Of a stretch of 64,000 nucleotides of DNA, positions 43,330 to 51,218 are shown one piece after another. Positions within the stretch are counted from its first letter, which is position 1; every line of letters begins with the position of its first letter. A program made the translations under genes and the position numbers. The DNA comes from Christensenellaceae bacterium (GTDB lineage: Bacteria > Bacillota > Clostridia > Christensenellales > Christensenellaceae). The notes under the pieces were generated by a model, which searched no databases, was not told where the DNA came from, and was given only the letters and a program-made list of their open reading frames with translations. Location of the stretch: positions 2,232,001 to 2,296,000 of the forward strand of contig AP025580.1 in NCBI GenBank assembly GCA_022846035.1. The letters run 5' to 3'.

Positions 43330-44601
43330 TTATTTTTCCACCCGGATACAACTCGGTACATCTACGACTGCATCCAGTTGTTTGATCTCCTCGATCGCCG
43401 CACGCAGATCCTTTTCGTGCGCCTTATGCGTCACTAAAATAAGCGGCGCATCCGTTTCGCCCTTTTTCGCGCCTTTCTGGATCACGCTTTCGATACTCAC
43501 GTCATGCTTGCCCAGAATCCCCGCGATCTTTGCCAGCACGCCCGGCTTGTCCTGCACCGTCGTACGGATAAAATATTCCGTCAGCCAGTCGTCGTTGAAC
43601 TTAACCTGGCCAGCCTCGTACGTGTTTTCAAACGTGGCGTATCTCGGCTTGTGGTGCACGGAATAGATCATATCCGAAACAAGCGCGCTTGCCGTCGGAA
43701 AATCCCCCGCGCCCTTGCCGTACCACATCATTTCCCCTACGGCGCTCCCGTTGATAAAAATCGCGTTGAAAGATCCCTTAATATTCGCAAGCGCATGATC
43801 TTTCAGAATCATCGTCGGATGGACGCGCGCTTCGATCGTGCCGTCCTCCGCTTTTTTGCCGATTGCAAGAAGCTTGACGACATACCCGAGCTCGCGGCCG
43901 ATCTCAATATCCACTTTCGTAATTTTGGTAATGCCCTCGCAATAGATTTTGTCTACGGGCACGCGGGCATGGAACGCCATAGAAGCAAGAATGGAAAGCT
44001 TATAACGCGCGTCATACCCTTCCACGTCGCTCGTGGAATTGGCCTCCGCATATCCCAATTCCTGCGCTTCTTTGAGGACGTCTTCAAAGTCGCGCCCCTC
44101 GTCGTCCATTTTCGTGAGGATATAATTCGTCGTGCCGTTGACGATGCCGTATACGCTGTCGATACTGTTGGCCTGCATGGAATCCTGCAGCGCGCGCAGG
44201 ATCGGGATACCGCCGCCCACCGACGCCTCAAAATAAAATCCGGCATTTCCCCTTTTAGCCGCCGCTTCAAGGTCCGGCCAGTTCTGCGAGATCATGTCCT
44301 TGTTCGCGGAAACCACCGTTTTACCTTTTTCCAGCGCCGCAATGATGAACTCCTTGGACGGATGCTGTCCGCCCATGACCTCTGCGACCACCGTGATTTC
44401 CGGATCGTTTATGATCTCATCGATGTCCTTTGCCTTTTTTTCTTCCGGTACATCCACCGCATAATTTAAAGCCAGCGTCTTTTTAACCTCCAGGCGCATA
44501 CCTTCCTTATGTTCGATATTTTTCCGTTCCCTTTCGATCAGCTGGTAGATACCTCCGCCGACCGTTCCCATTCCGAGGATCGCAACCTTTACATCTTTCA
44601 T
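43330..44601 (-). CDS. hom: Homoserine dehydrogenase
   Basis: A 423-residue NAD(P)-dependent enzyme of the threonine and methionine branch. The Rossmann motif GMGTVGGG is at 10-17, the catalytic region has GIVNGTTNYILTKM near 150 and the Lys/Asp set in the SDVEGYDARYKLSILA stretch; an ACT domain (about 350-423) allows feedback by threonine. AAGGAG precedes the ATG. It lies 15 bp after coaX, thus in the same operon. Confidence 0.96.
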   Translation of the reverse strand: MKDVKVAILGMGTVGGGIYQLIERERKNIEHKEGMRLEVKKTLALNYAVDVPEEKKAKDIDEIINDPEITVVAEVMGGQHPSKEFIIAALEKGKTVVSANKDMISQNWPDLEAAAKRGNAGFYFEASVGGGIPILRALQDSMQANSIDSVYGIVNGTTNYILTKMDDEGRDFEDVLKEAQELGYAEANSTSDVEGYDARYKLSILASMAFHARVPVDKIYCEGITKITKVDIEIGRELGYVVKLLAIGKKAEDGTIEARVHPTMILKDHALANIKGSFNAIFINGSAVGEMMWYGKGAGDFPTASALVSDMIYSVHHKPRYATFENTYEAGQVKFNDDWLTEYFIRTTVQDKPGVLAKIAGILGKHDVSIESVIQKGAKKGETDAPLILVTHKAHEKDLRAAIEEIKQLDAVVDVPSCIRVEK

Positions 44602-44616
44602 AATACGTACTCCTTG

Positions 44617-45378
44617 TCAGCAATTCTTCATATAAATCTTATTCAGACCAATCAGCGTAAGCGTTGGTATAATTTCGTCGATACAATCCGTCTCCGCCGC
44701 AATCAGCTCGGAAAAACCGCCTGTTGCCACGACCTTGGCGCCGCCCATTTCGGCTTTCATCTTTCCGACGATATACTGCACCTGTCCCACATAACCATAT
44801 ATAATCCCCGCCTGCATGGCGGTGACCGTCGATTTATTGATGATCTTATCCGGCCGCATAAGTTCGATACGAGGCAGCCGCGCGGTATTGACGGTAAGCG
44901 CCTCAGATGTGATCTTGATACCCGGGCAGATCGCGCCGCCGAGAAAATCCCCGTTTTGCGAAATGGCGCCAAAGCTCGTCGCCGTGCCGAAATCTATGGT
45001 TATGACCGGCCCGCCAAAAAGCTCGTATGCGCCGACCGCATTTACGATACGGTCGGTACCCAGCTCCTTGGGGTTATCGTATTTGATATTGATACCCGTT
45101 TTAATGCCCGGCCCGACAAACATCGGCTTCTTTTTGAAATATTCCCGCACCATATGGTCGAGCGTATAGTTGATAGACGGAATAACCGAAGAAATGATCA
45201 CACCGTCTATATCACGCGGCACATGCCCCAGATAGCGGAAAAATTCGATCATGCGAATACCAAATTGGTCGGATGTCGCCTCAATATCCGTCGCCATGCG
45301 GAAAGAATGGATCAGCACGCCGTCCTCAAACATGCCGCATTTTATATTCGTATTGCCTACATCCAGCACAAAGATCAT
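44617..45378 (-). CDS. coaX: Type III pantothenate kinase
   Basis: A 253-residue CoaX that phosphorylates pantothenate, the first step to coenzyme A. The ATP-binding DVGNTN motif is at 6-11; the substrate GTDR and catalytic IDFGTATSF motifs are near residues 105 and 128. Type III enzymes are not inhibited by CoA. Its ATG directly follows the stop of the ECF S component gene upstream, so uptake and phosphorylation of pantothenate are coupled. Confidence 0.96.
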   Translation of the reverse strand: MIFVLDVGNTNIKCGMFEDGVLIHSFRMATDIEATSDQFGIRMIEFFRYLGHVPRDIDGVIISSVIPSINYTLDHMVREYFKKKPMFVGPGIKTGINIKYDNPKELGTDRIVNAVGAYELFGGPVITIDFGTATSFGAISQNGDFLGGAICPGIKITSEALTVNTARLPRIELMRPDKIINKSTVTAMQAGIIYGYVGQVQYIVGKMKAEMGGAKVVATGGFSELIAAETDCIDEIIPTLTLIGLNKIYMKNC

Positions 45379-46008
45379 TTAGCCTGCAATCTCCTTTGAT
45401 TTTGCTGTGCCGATCCTCGGCACAACTTTTCTGAGCGCCCGTATGATCGGCGGGCAGATCAGTGTCGCTGCAATAGCTTCCGGAAGACCGTTTGTAAGGA
45501 CAATCGTCCATATCACCACCACCGCGCCAGCCGCATCGACTCCATACAAGGAGCAAATGAGCGGAGTGAGCGCCAGGCCCACCAAAATCAGGTACCCTGC
45601 CGTATTCGTGAGCGATCCCAAAAGCGACGCGACCCCTAAATTCACAAACTCCTTTTTCGTGCGCATGATACATCCCACGCCCCAGGTTACAAGCGGGATC
45701 AGCAGCCTCGGCACAATCAGACTGACGATATACATAAGCCCGTACTGCCCGAAATCATCCACTACCAGCGCAGAAAACGCGTCCGGCATGGTAAACATCT
45801 TCACAATGCTGATTGCCGCAAACAGCGCCCCCATTCCAAGACCCGTTTTCAGGCCCAGCACCATCGTCGCCACGATGACCGGAATACACATCAGCGTGAT
45901 AGAGACCGGCCCAATCATGATAAAACCGAGATTGGGCACAAACCCCATCAAAAGCATAATGGCAATCAGGATTGCCATCAAAGTTAAACTACGCGTTTTT
46001 GTTTTCAT
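45379..46008 (-). CDS. panT: ECF transporter S component, probable pantothenate carrier
   Basis: A 209-residue membrane protein with about six helices and the S-component pattern FVPNLGFIMIGPVSITLMCIP, then GALFAAISIVKMF. The ECF energising module is elsewhere. The gene is adjacent to coaX with no spacer, and PanT is the S component most often found beside coaX, so pantothenate is the likely substrate (inference from context). GGAGG precedes the ATG, but lies in a hairpin that could hide it. A 122-nt structured leader comes first. Confidence 0.82.
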   Translation of the reverse strand: MKTKTRSLTLMAILIAIMLLMGFVPNLGFIMIGPVSITLMCIPVIVATMVLGLKTGLGMGALFAAISIVKMFTMPDAFSALVVDDFGQYGLMYIVSLIVPRLLIPLVTWGVGCIMRTKKEFVNLGVASLLGSLTNTAGYLILVGLALTPLICSLYGVDAAGAVVVIWTIVLTNGLPEAIAATLICPPIIRALRKVVPRIGTAKSKEIAG

Positions 46009-46130
46009 ACGTACCTCCGCTCAGGTTTCGCTCCTGCGAATACCCTACTCAGTAAAATTTAATGAAGCACGGGGTTTGTCCGTACGGCTTTCGGGGTATC
46101 AAAATGCCGTCGGAATCCGCTTTTCATTAT
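46009..46130 (-). other. Candidate riboswitch-like leader of panT-coaX-hom
   Basis: On the minus strand an 8-bp stem with one bulged base (CCGACGGC at 46106-46113 and GCCGTACGG at 46080-46088) closes a 17-nt loop. Loop bases ATACCC (46094-46099) are complementary to GGGTAT downstream (46040-46045), allowing a 6-bp pseudoknot. A TTCGC/GCGAA hairpin follows (46027-46040), then ACCT/AGGT pairing that covers the ribosome binding site (46013-46026). The layout suggests ligand-controlled translation. No known class is matched by me. Confidence 0.5.
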
Positions 46131-46136
46131 GAAGCT

Positions 46137-46166
46137 ATTATAGCAGTATTACATGCCTATTTGCAA
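46137..46166 (-). promoter_or_regulatory. Promoter of the panT-coaX-hom operon
   Basis: On the minus strand TTGCAA (46161-46166) and TATAAT (46137-46142) are 18 bp apart. Transcription should begin near 46130, giving a leader of about 122 nt. Confidence 0.75.
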
Positions 46167-46228
46167 GAAGAACGGTAAAAAACGCGGATTACCATAAAAT
46201 TTTGTTTTAATAAAAGGAGTGGATATAA

Positions 46229-46732
46229 ATGTTTGTTATGACTTATCAAATGGAAGAAAGAAAGCGGGAAAAGAACGCCAACCGCTTAAAGGCGGTTTTG
46301 GCCGTGATATTGACTGCAGCAGGCGCGGTCATCGCGAGTCTTTCGACAAAAACGGATACCCTGTGGTATCAGTCTCTTACGCTTTCCCCCCTGCAACCGC
46401 CTCCCTTGGTTTTTGCCATCGTATGGACGGCTCTTTATGTCCTGCTGGCGGTTTCCTTTGCTCTTTCTGTGAGCCGGCACCGGGTCCGTGGCAGCGTTGC
46501 ATTCGGATATATATTGAATATTGTCTTAAACGCGCTGTGGTCCCCGGTATTCTTCCTCGCGCAGCAGCCCTTGCCCGCGCTCTTTATTATGGCCGCTCTC
46601 ATCGTAAACCTTATTTTTCTGATGAAAAATGTCCGCCATATCTGCCGCGTGAGCATGTATTTGCTGATTCCTTACCTGGTGTGGTTGGGTATCGCCACAG
46701 TGCTCAATGTTTCCATCGTTGTTCTCAATTAA
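46229..46732 (+). CDS. tspO: TspO/MBR family membrane protein
   Basis: A 167-residue five-helix protein of the translocator/benzodiazepine receptor family, which binds porphyrins and related tetrapyrroles. Typical motifs are SLSPLQPPPLVFAIVWTALY, LNIVLNALWSPVFF and PYLVWLGIATVLN. A 20-residue polar N-terminal extension precedes helix 1. AGGAG precedes the ATG. Its last 207 bp overlap, on the other strand, the reading frame of the converging recombinase. Confidence 0.9.
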   Translation: MFVMTYQMEERKREKNANRLKAVLAVILTAAGAVIASLSTKTDTLWYQSLTLSPLQPPPLVFAIVWTALYVLLAVSFALSVSRHRVRGSVAFGYILNIVLNALWSPVFFLAQQPLPALFIMAALIVNLIFLMKNVRHICRVSMYLLIPYLVWLGIATVLNVSIVVLN

Positions 46733-47353
46733 AATTTCTTCGGGACTTTTTCTCAGCTCCGGTTTTAATCGTACCCAGCGTAAAAACGTATCCTGGGCCA
46801 CGCCGATCTGGGCTGCCGCTTTGCGGGATGTTATTTCTCCGGCCAGCCACTGCGTGCGCAGCGTATAAAAATCCGGAGGTACCGGTTTGGGCGGGCGGCC
46901 GAATTTCACGCCGCGCAGCTTTGCCGCAGCGATTCCTTCCGCCTGCCTTTGCCTGATATTTTCGCGTTCGGTCTGCGCTACATATGAAAGCAGCTGCAAT
47001 ACAATATCCGCAATCAGCGTTCCTGTCAGGTCCCTGCCCTGCCGCGTATCTAAAAGAGGCATATCGAGCACCACCACCTCTACCTTTTTTTCTTTGGTGA
47101 TGATACGCCACTGCTCCAAAATCTCGTCATAATTACGTCCCAGACGGTCGATGCTTTTGATAACCAGCAAATGTCCTGCTTTCATGCGTTTCAGCAGCTT
47201 ACGGTACGCCGGCCGCTCAAAATCCTTGCCGCTCATTTTATCCATATAGATATGGCTTCTCGGCACGTCGAATTCGCTCATCGCGATCATTTGCCTATCT
47301 TCATTCTGTTCCCTTGTCGATACGCGCACATATCCCCAAACAACCTGCTCCAT
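46526..47353 (-). CDS. Serine recombinase/resolvase, with C-terminus overlapping tspO
   Basis: A 275-residue serine recombinase. The resolvase domain has the nucleophile Ser12 in YVRVSTREQN, the VIKSIDRLGRNYDEI region near 66-80 and an Arg-rich helix; a GRPPK linker near 153 and a C-terminal HTH (SRKAAAQIGVAQDTFLRWV, about 172-190) follow. Residues after about 206 are read antisense through tspO and have no family likeness, so the original stop was probably lost. AGGAGG precedes the ATG. No transposase, inverted repeats or attachment sites are seen near. It may act as an orphan invertase or resolvase. Confidence 0.85.
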   Translation of the reverse strand: MEQVVWGYVRVSTREQNEDRQMIAMSEFDVPRSHIYMDKMSGKDFERPAYRKLLKRMKAGHLLVIKSIDRLGRNYDEILEQWRIITKEKKVEVVVLDMPLLDTRQGRDLTGTLIADIVLQLLSYVAQTERENIRQRQAEGIAAAKLRGVKFGRPPKPVPPDFYTLRTQWLAGEITSRKAAAQIGVAQDTFLRWVRLKPELRKSPEEILIENNDGNIEHCGDTQPHQVRNQQIHAHAADMADIFHQKNKVYDESGHNKERGQGLLREEEYRGPQRV

Positions 47354-47570
47354 TTCGCTCGTTCCCTCCTGCTAAATAGTGTAAAATAAAGTTACATAAA
47401 TTGTTAAAAAATACTGATTTTTCGCATTTTGAAAAAAAGCTGGAAAGTTTCCGCCGCACCGGAACGATTTATGATAGCACAGCGCGATAGAATCGGCAAT
47501 ATCAATAATTTTTCGTACCAGGGATGAAGTTGATTTTTCGCGGATATGAAAGCATGAAAATGCGGATAGA
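47354..47570. other. AT-rich intergenic region upstream of the recombinase
   Basis: About 217 bp, visibly richer in A+T than its surroundings, with several short oligo-A/T runs. It should hold the recombinase promoter and perhaps its recombination site; I see no clear inverted repeat or promoter consensus. Confidence 0.4.
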
Positions 47571-47602
47571 AAAAAACCGCTGCCGTGCAGCGGTTTTTTA
47601 TT
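47571..47602 (-). terminator. Intrinsic terminator after the zinc-ribbon protein gene
   Basis: Arms AAAAAACCGCTGC and GCAGCGGTTTTTT with a very short loop, on the minus strand directly after the stop at 47598. Confidence 0.85.
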
Positions 47603-47900
47603 CGTCGTCCGGCCTATCCTGATCTTCCTGCGCCTGACGTCGCTCTTCCTGCAATTCTTTCAGGTAGTCCTCGTCGTGGACATTTTCCATATATACGCTG
47701 GCCCCGCATTCCGGACATGTCAGCAACCTGTCCGTTCCCTGTCTTGAGACAAAGAACGACTTTAAGCCCGATACCTTAAAACGCGCTCCGCAACGCGGGC
47801 ACAAAAAGTGCCTTTTGGTTTGTATCACACAATATGCGATCACACAGGCGATCACGATTGCCACCGTGATTCCCAGCGTAATGATTCCGTACAGCCGCAT
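47598..47900 (-). CDS. Membrane-anchored zinc-ribbon protein of unknown function
   Basis: A 100-residue protein. A membrane helix fills about residues 4-28, followed by a zinc ribbon with CPRCG near 34-38 and CPECG near 62-66, and a charged helical C-terminus. The longer frame begins with GTG at 47933, but the ATG at 47900 has GGGAG 7 nt upstream. Single-copy gene between the recombinase and the glycyl-tRNA synthetase T-box. No function can be assigned. Confidence 0.7.
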   Translation of the reverse strand: MRLYGIITLGITVAIVIACVIAYCVIQTKRHFLCPRCGARFKVSGLKSFFVSRQGTDRLLTCPECGASVYMENVHDEDYLKELQEERRQAQEDQDRPDDE

Positions 47901-47995
47901 CCTTTTTCTCCCTGTCGTTTGGTTGGTTTCCACGCTGCGCGCACCAATCGGCGCTCACGTTTTCTTCCAGTATAGCACAACCGCTAAAAAAATAG

Positions 47996-48024
47996 TTGAA
48001 TTTTTCTTTAAAAATTGCTATGAT
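47996..48024 (+). promoter_or_regulatory. Promoter of the glyS T-box transcript
   Basis: TTGAAT at 47996-48001 and TATGAT at 48019-48024 with 17-bp spacing. Transcription is expected from about 48031. Confidence 0.7.
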
Positions 48025-48030
48025 AGGCCT

Positions 48031-48180
48031 TATAGAAATGAATATGATGCGTTTTGCGGGGATGGCGTCCCGTCTATAAAAGCGCATAACCAATGAAGGC
48101 GGACTTTTTTAAGTCAACCAGGGTGGAACCGCGGAAGTGATCTTTCGTCCCTGCTGCAAGGGATCGAAAGTTTTTTTTTA
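48031..48180 (+). ncRNA. Glycine T-box riboswitch, compact form
   Basis: The T-box consensus AGGGTGGAACCGCGG is at 48120-48134 and is followed by an intrinsic terminator (CTTTCGTCCCT pairing with AGGGATCGAAAG, 48142-48170, then a T-run to 48179). Upstream lie a stem III (GACTT/AAGTC near 48102-48115) and a short stem I with ATGCG/CGCAT as outer helix and CGGG/CCCG inside; the triplet GGC, a glycine codon, is in its loop. Uncharged tRNA-Gly would stabilise the antiterminator and switch on glyS. Only about 90 nt precede the T-box sequence, which is short for a transcriptional T-box. Confidence 0.9.
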
Positions 48181-48202
48181 CAAAAATTTGGGAGGATTTA
48201 TC

Positions 48203-49585
48203 ATGGAAAAAACAATGGACAAGATCGTAGCGCTCGCCAAAGGACGCGGGTTTGTGTTTCCCGGCTCGGAGATCTATGGGGGCCTCGCTAATTCGTGGGA
48301 CTACGGTCCGCTGGGCGTGGAATTCAAAAACAATGTCAAACGCGCATGGTGGCAGAAATTCGTGCAGGAATGTCCGTATAACGTCGGCCTTGACGCGGCG
48401 ATTCTCATGAATCCCGAAACATGGGTCGCTTCCGGCCATGTCGGCGGCTTCAACGATCCTCTGATGGATTGCAAGAGCTGTAAGGAGCGTTTTCGCGCGG
48501 ACAAGCTGATCGAGGATTACGTGGCCGAAAACAACCTGGACATCGGGCCTATAGAGGCCATGACCAAGGAAGAAATGGAAGCCTTTATTGCACAGCACAT
48601 CGTATGTCCGTCGTGCGGCAAAAAAGATTTTACACCGATCCGCCAGTTCAACCTGATGTTCAAGACTTTCCAAGGAGTCAACGAAGATACGGCTGCGCAG
48701 ATTTACCTGCGTCCGGAAACCGCGCAGGGCATTTTCGTCAACTTTAAGAATGTACTGCGCACGACACGCCGCAAAATGCCGATGGGCATCGGGCAGATCG
48801 GAAAATCTTTCCGTAACGAGATTACGCCCGGTAACTTCATTTTCCGTATTCGTGAGTTCGAACAGATGGAACTGGAGTTCTTCTGCGATCCGAAAGAGGA
48901 ATTCGAATGGTTCAATTATTGGAAAGATTATTGCCACCAGTGGCTGCTGAATCTCGGCATCAAGGACGAAAACCTGAAACTGCGCGACCATGCGCAAGAG
49001 GAATTATCGCATTACTCCAACGCCACGACGGACATTGAATATTTGTTCCCATTCGGCTGGGGCGAGCTTTGGGGCATTGCCGACCGTACGGATTTTGACT
49101 TAAAGGCCCACATGAACCATTCGGGCGAGAGCCTCGAGTATCTCGACCCCGTTACCAATGAAAAATATGTGCCTTACTGTATCGAACCTTCGCTGGGCGC
49201 AGACCGTGTCGCGCTTGCGTTCCTGTGCGAGGCATATGATGAGGAAACGCTTGAAAACGGCGATACGCGTATCGTCATGCACCTGCATCCGGCGCTCGCG
49301 CCGTTTAAGGCCGCGGTTCTGCCTCTCCAGAAAAAGTTAGCGGAGACGTCGGATAAGTTGTTTGCCGACCTTGCGAAGCATCTGAACGTGGACTATGACC
49401 TTGCAGGCTCCATCGGTAAGCGTTACCGCCGTGAGGACGAGATTGGTACGCCGTACTGCGTCACTGTGGATTTTGAATCCTTAGACGACAACTGCGTTAC
49501 GGTCCGCGACCGCGATACCATGCAGCAGCAGCGTATCCCCATGGATGGCGTGCTTAAGTTCCTGCAGGATAAAATGGAGTTTTAA
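48203..49585 (+). CDS. glyS: Glycyl-tRNA synthetase, single-chain (alpha2) type
   Basis: A 460-residue class II synthetase of the archaeal/eukaryotic-type dimer, also called GlyQS. N-terminus [21 protein letters not shown], a zinc-ribbon-like insertion (Cys pairs near 92-95 and 140-143), motif 2 region [17 protein letters not shown], and motif 3 [14 protein letters not shown] are present; the anticodon domain is C-terminal. The start at 48203 follows GGGAGG; a longer frame runs back into the T-box terminator. Expression depends on glycine tRNA charging through the T-box. Confidence 0.96.
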   Translation: MEKTMDKIVALAKGRGFVFPGSEIYGGLANSWDYGPLGVEFKNNVKRAWWQKFVQECPYNVGLDAAILMNPETWVASGHVGGFNDPLMDCKSCKERFRADKLIEDYVAENNLDIGPIEAMTKEEMEAFIAQHIVCPSCGKKDFTPIRQFNLMFKTFQGVNEDTAAQIYLRPETAQGIFVNFKNVLRTTRRKMPMGIGQIGKSFRNEITPGNFIFRIREFEQMELEFFCDPKEEFEWFNYWKDYCHQWLLNLGIKDENLKLRDHAQEELSHYSNATTDIEYLFPFGWGELWGIADRTDFDLKAHMNHSGESLEYLDPVTNEKYVPYCIEPSLGADRVALAFLCEAYDEETLENGDTRIVMHLHPALAPFKAAVLPLQKKLAETSDKLFADLAKHLNVDYDLAGSIGKRYRREDEIGTPYCVTVDFESLDDNCVTVRDRDTMQQQRIPMDGVLKFLQDKMEF

Positions 49586-49588
49586 CCA

Positions 49589-50638
49589 ATGGATTACGCT
49601 GATATACTGCCTCTTTACGAGGATTCAATGATCGCCGCGCGGCAGCGTATCGATTCTTTATCCAAGCCGTTGGGAAGTCTTGGCAAGCTGGAAGAATACG
49701 CGGTACAGCTCGCGGGTATCCGTGGCTACATGGGCGGCACGCTCCAAAAACGCTGCGTGCTCGTCTTTGCCGCCGATAACGGCATTTACGAAGAGGGCAT
49801 TACCCCTGTTCCCCAGGATGTAACGCCCATGCAGACTGTCAATATCGCAAACGGCGCCGCCGGCGTCAATGCGCTGGCCGCGCAGGCGGACGCGCAGGTT
49901 TTCGTATATAATGTCGGAATCGCGCAGCCCTTAGAGCGCAAAGGAATTACCGACGTGCTGGTGATGCACGGTACCAATAACATGGCAAAAGAACCCGCCA
50001 TGACGCTCTCGCAATGCAAAAAAGCGATGCAGGCCGGCTATGACGCCGTCACTGCCCATGCGGATTATGATGTGATCGGCCTTGGAGAAATGGGGATCTG
50101 CAATACGTCCACCACTGCCGCCGTTGCCTCCGTTCTGCTGAAGAGACCGGTAAGCGACCTAACCGGAAAGGGTGCGGGTATCACCGAGGAACATTACGCT
50201 GCCAAGATTGCGGCGATTGAGCGCGCGATCGCAGTAAACATGCCCGACCCAGACAATGTGACCGATGTGCTTTCCAAAGTTGGCGGTCTTGATATTGCGG
50301 CGATGACAGGCGCCTATCTTGCGTGCGCGCATTACAGGATTCCCGTCGTCATCGACGGTTTTATCTCTGTGTGCGCGGCTCTTTGCGCGCAGCGTATCGC
50401 GCCTCTATGCGCAAGCTATATGTTTGCCTCTCATCAAAGCGACGAAAAGGGGTACGCCCCCATTGTGAAAGCTCTCGGTTTATCTCCGGCACTCATGCTC
50501 AATATGCGTCTCGGCGAGGGCAGCGGCTGCCCCCTCATGTTTTATATTTTGGAAGCGTCGCTGCGTATCCTTGAGGATATGGGTACTTTCGAGGAAGGAA
50601 GCATCGACCCCTCTGGATTTGTGGATCTGCGCAAATAA
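49589..50638 (+). CDS. cobT: Nicotinate-nucleotide:dimethylbenzimidazole phosphoribosyltransferase
   Basis: A 349-residue CobT that makes alpha-ribazole phosphate for the lower ligand of cobalamin. Marker motifs are SLSKPLGSLGKLEEYA near 24-39, FAADNGIYEEG near 60-70, GEMGICNTSTTAA near 165-178, and the catalytic Glu in RLGEGSG near 310. It starts 3 bp after the glyS stop, so it is in the T-box operon, an odd place for a vitamin gene. No other cobalamin genes are in the window. Confidence 0.95.
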   Translation: MDYADILPLYEDSMIAARQRIDSLSKPLGSLGKLEEYAVQLAGIRGYMGGTLQKRCVLVFAADNGIYEEGITPVPQDVTPMQTVNIANGAAGVNALAAQADAQVFVYNVGIAQPLERKGITDVLVMHGTNNMAKEPAMTLSQCKKAMQAGYDAVTAHADYDVIGLGEMGICNTSTTAAVASVLLKRPVSDLTGKGAGITEEHYAAKIAAIERAIAVNMPDPDNVTDVLSKVGGLDIAAMTGAYLACAHYRIPVVIDGFISVCAALCAQRIAPLCASYMFASHQSDEKGYAPIVKALGLSPALMLNMRLGEGSGCPLMFYILEASLRILEDMGTFEEGSIDPSGFVDLRK

Positions 50639-50665
50639 CGGCTCTGTTCTGAAAGGCAGTTTCCC

Positions 50666-51157
50666 ATGAAGATCAGGAACATACAAACGCTGCGTATCTG
50701 GCGGTATATACTGGAATGGCTTACTTTCGCGGGTATGATTTGCCTGATTGCGTTTTTTGCGCTGACGGCGGGAATCCTTCCCTCCCCGCCGCCGTTTCCC
50801 GGGGATTCCGATGGGCTTGTAACAGCTTTTGGAATGAAATTTGTTCTTTTTGTGCTTTTCCTGCTGGGCGGCGGCGTATGCGGCGGGCTTTTTCTGCTTT
50901 CGCGGTTTCCACGGCTGTTTCATTATCCGGTCAAGGTAACGGCCGATAATATCGAGTCTCAATACCATCTTGCCAAAATCGCCCTTTGTATGGGGCAGAT
51001 TATTGCCGCGATATTTTTTTGTACACTGATGGCGCGCGTATATACGCAAACCATCACTTTCGCTTCGTTTGAATTTCGTCAGATCGTCGCAACAGCGTTG
51101 ATTTTCAGTGGTGCTACCTGCGTCATCTACTATCTCACGGCGCGGCATTTCCGTTAA
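50666..51157 (+). CDS. Hypothetical four-helix membrane protein
   Basis: A 163-residue protein I do not recognise. Four hydrophobic segments are at about 17-38, 56-80, 105-124 and 138-156, with a Pro-rich loop after the first. No conserved catalytic residues are obvious. It follows cobT by 27 bp in the same direction and ends in a hairpin, so it closes the glyS operon. Confidence 0.7.
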   Translation: MKIRNIQTLRIWRYILEWLTFAGMICLIAFFALTAGILPSPPPFPGDSDGLVTAFGMKFVLFVLFLLGGGVCGGLFLLSRFPRLFHYPVKVTADNIESQYHLAKIALCMGQIIAAIFFCTLMARVYTQTITFASFEFRQIVATALIFSGATCVIYYLTARHFR

Positions 51158-51164
51158 TAACAAG

Positions 51165-51215
51165 ACCTGCAAAAGGCCCTTGCAGCAGTATTCTTGCAGG
51201 GACCTTTTTTATTCC
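51165..51215. terminator. Terminator between the glyS operon and the amino acid ABC operon
   Basis: An imperfect hairpin with AAAAGG...CCTTTT at its base and TGCA-rich inner stem, followed by T on the plus strand. It lies between converging genes. Confidence 0.65.
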
Positions 51216-51218
51216 ATA

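Noticed and set aside
43504..44469. 321-codon open frame antisense to hom
   Set aside because: No start signals, Arg/His-rich translation and a fully conserved gene on the other strand.
44660..44680. GGTATAAT promoter-like sequence
   Set aside because: It lies inside the coaX coding region on the opposite strand with no gene in a suitable position downstream.
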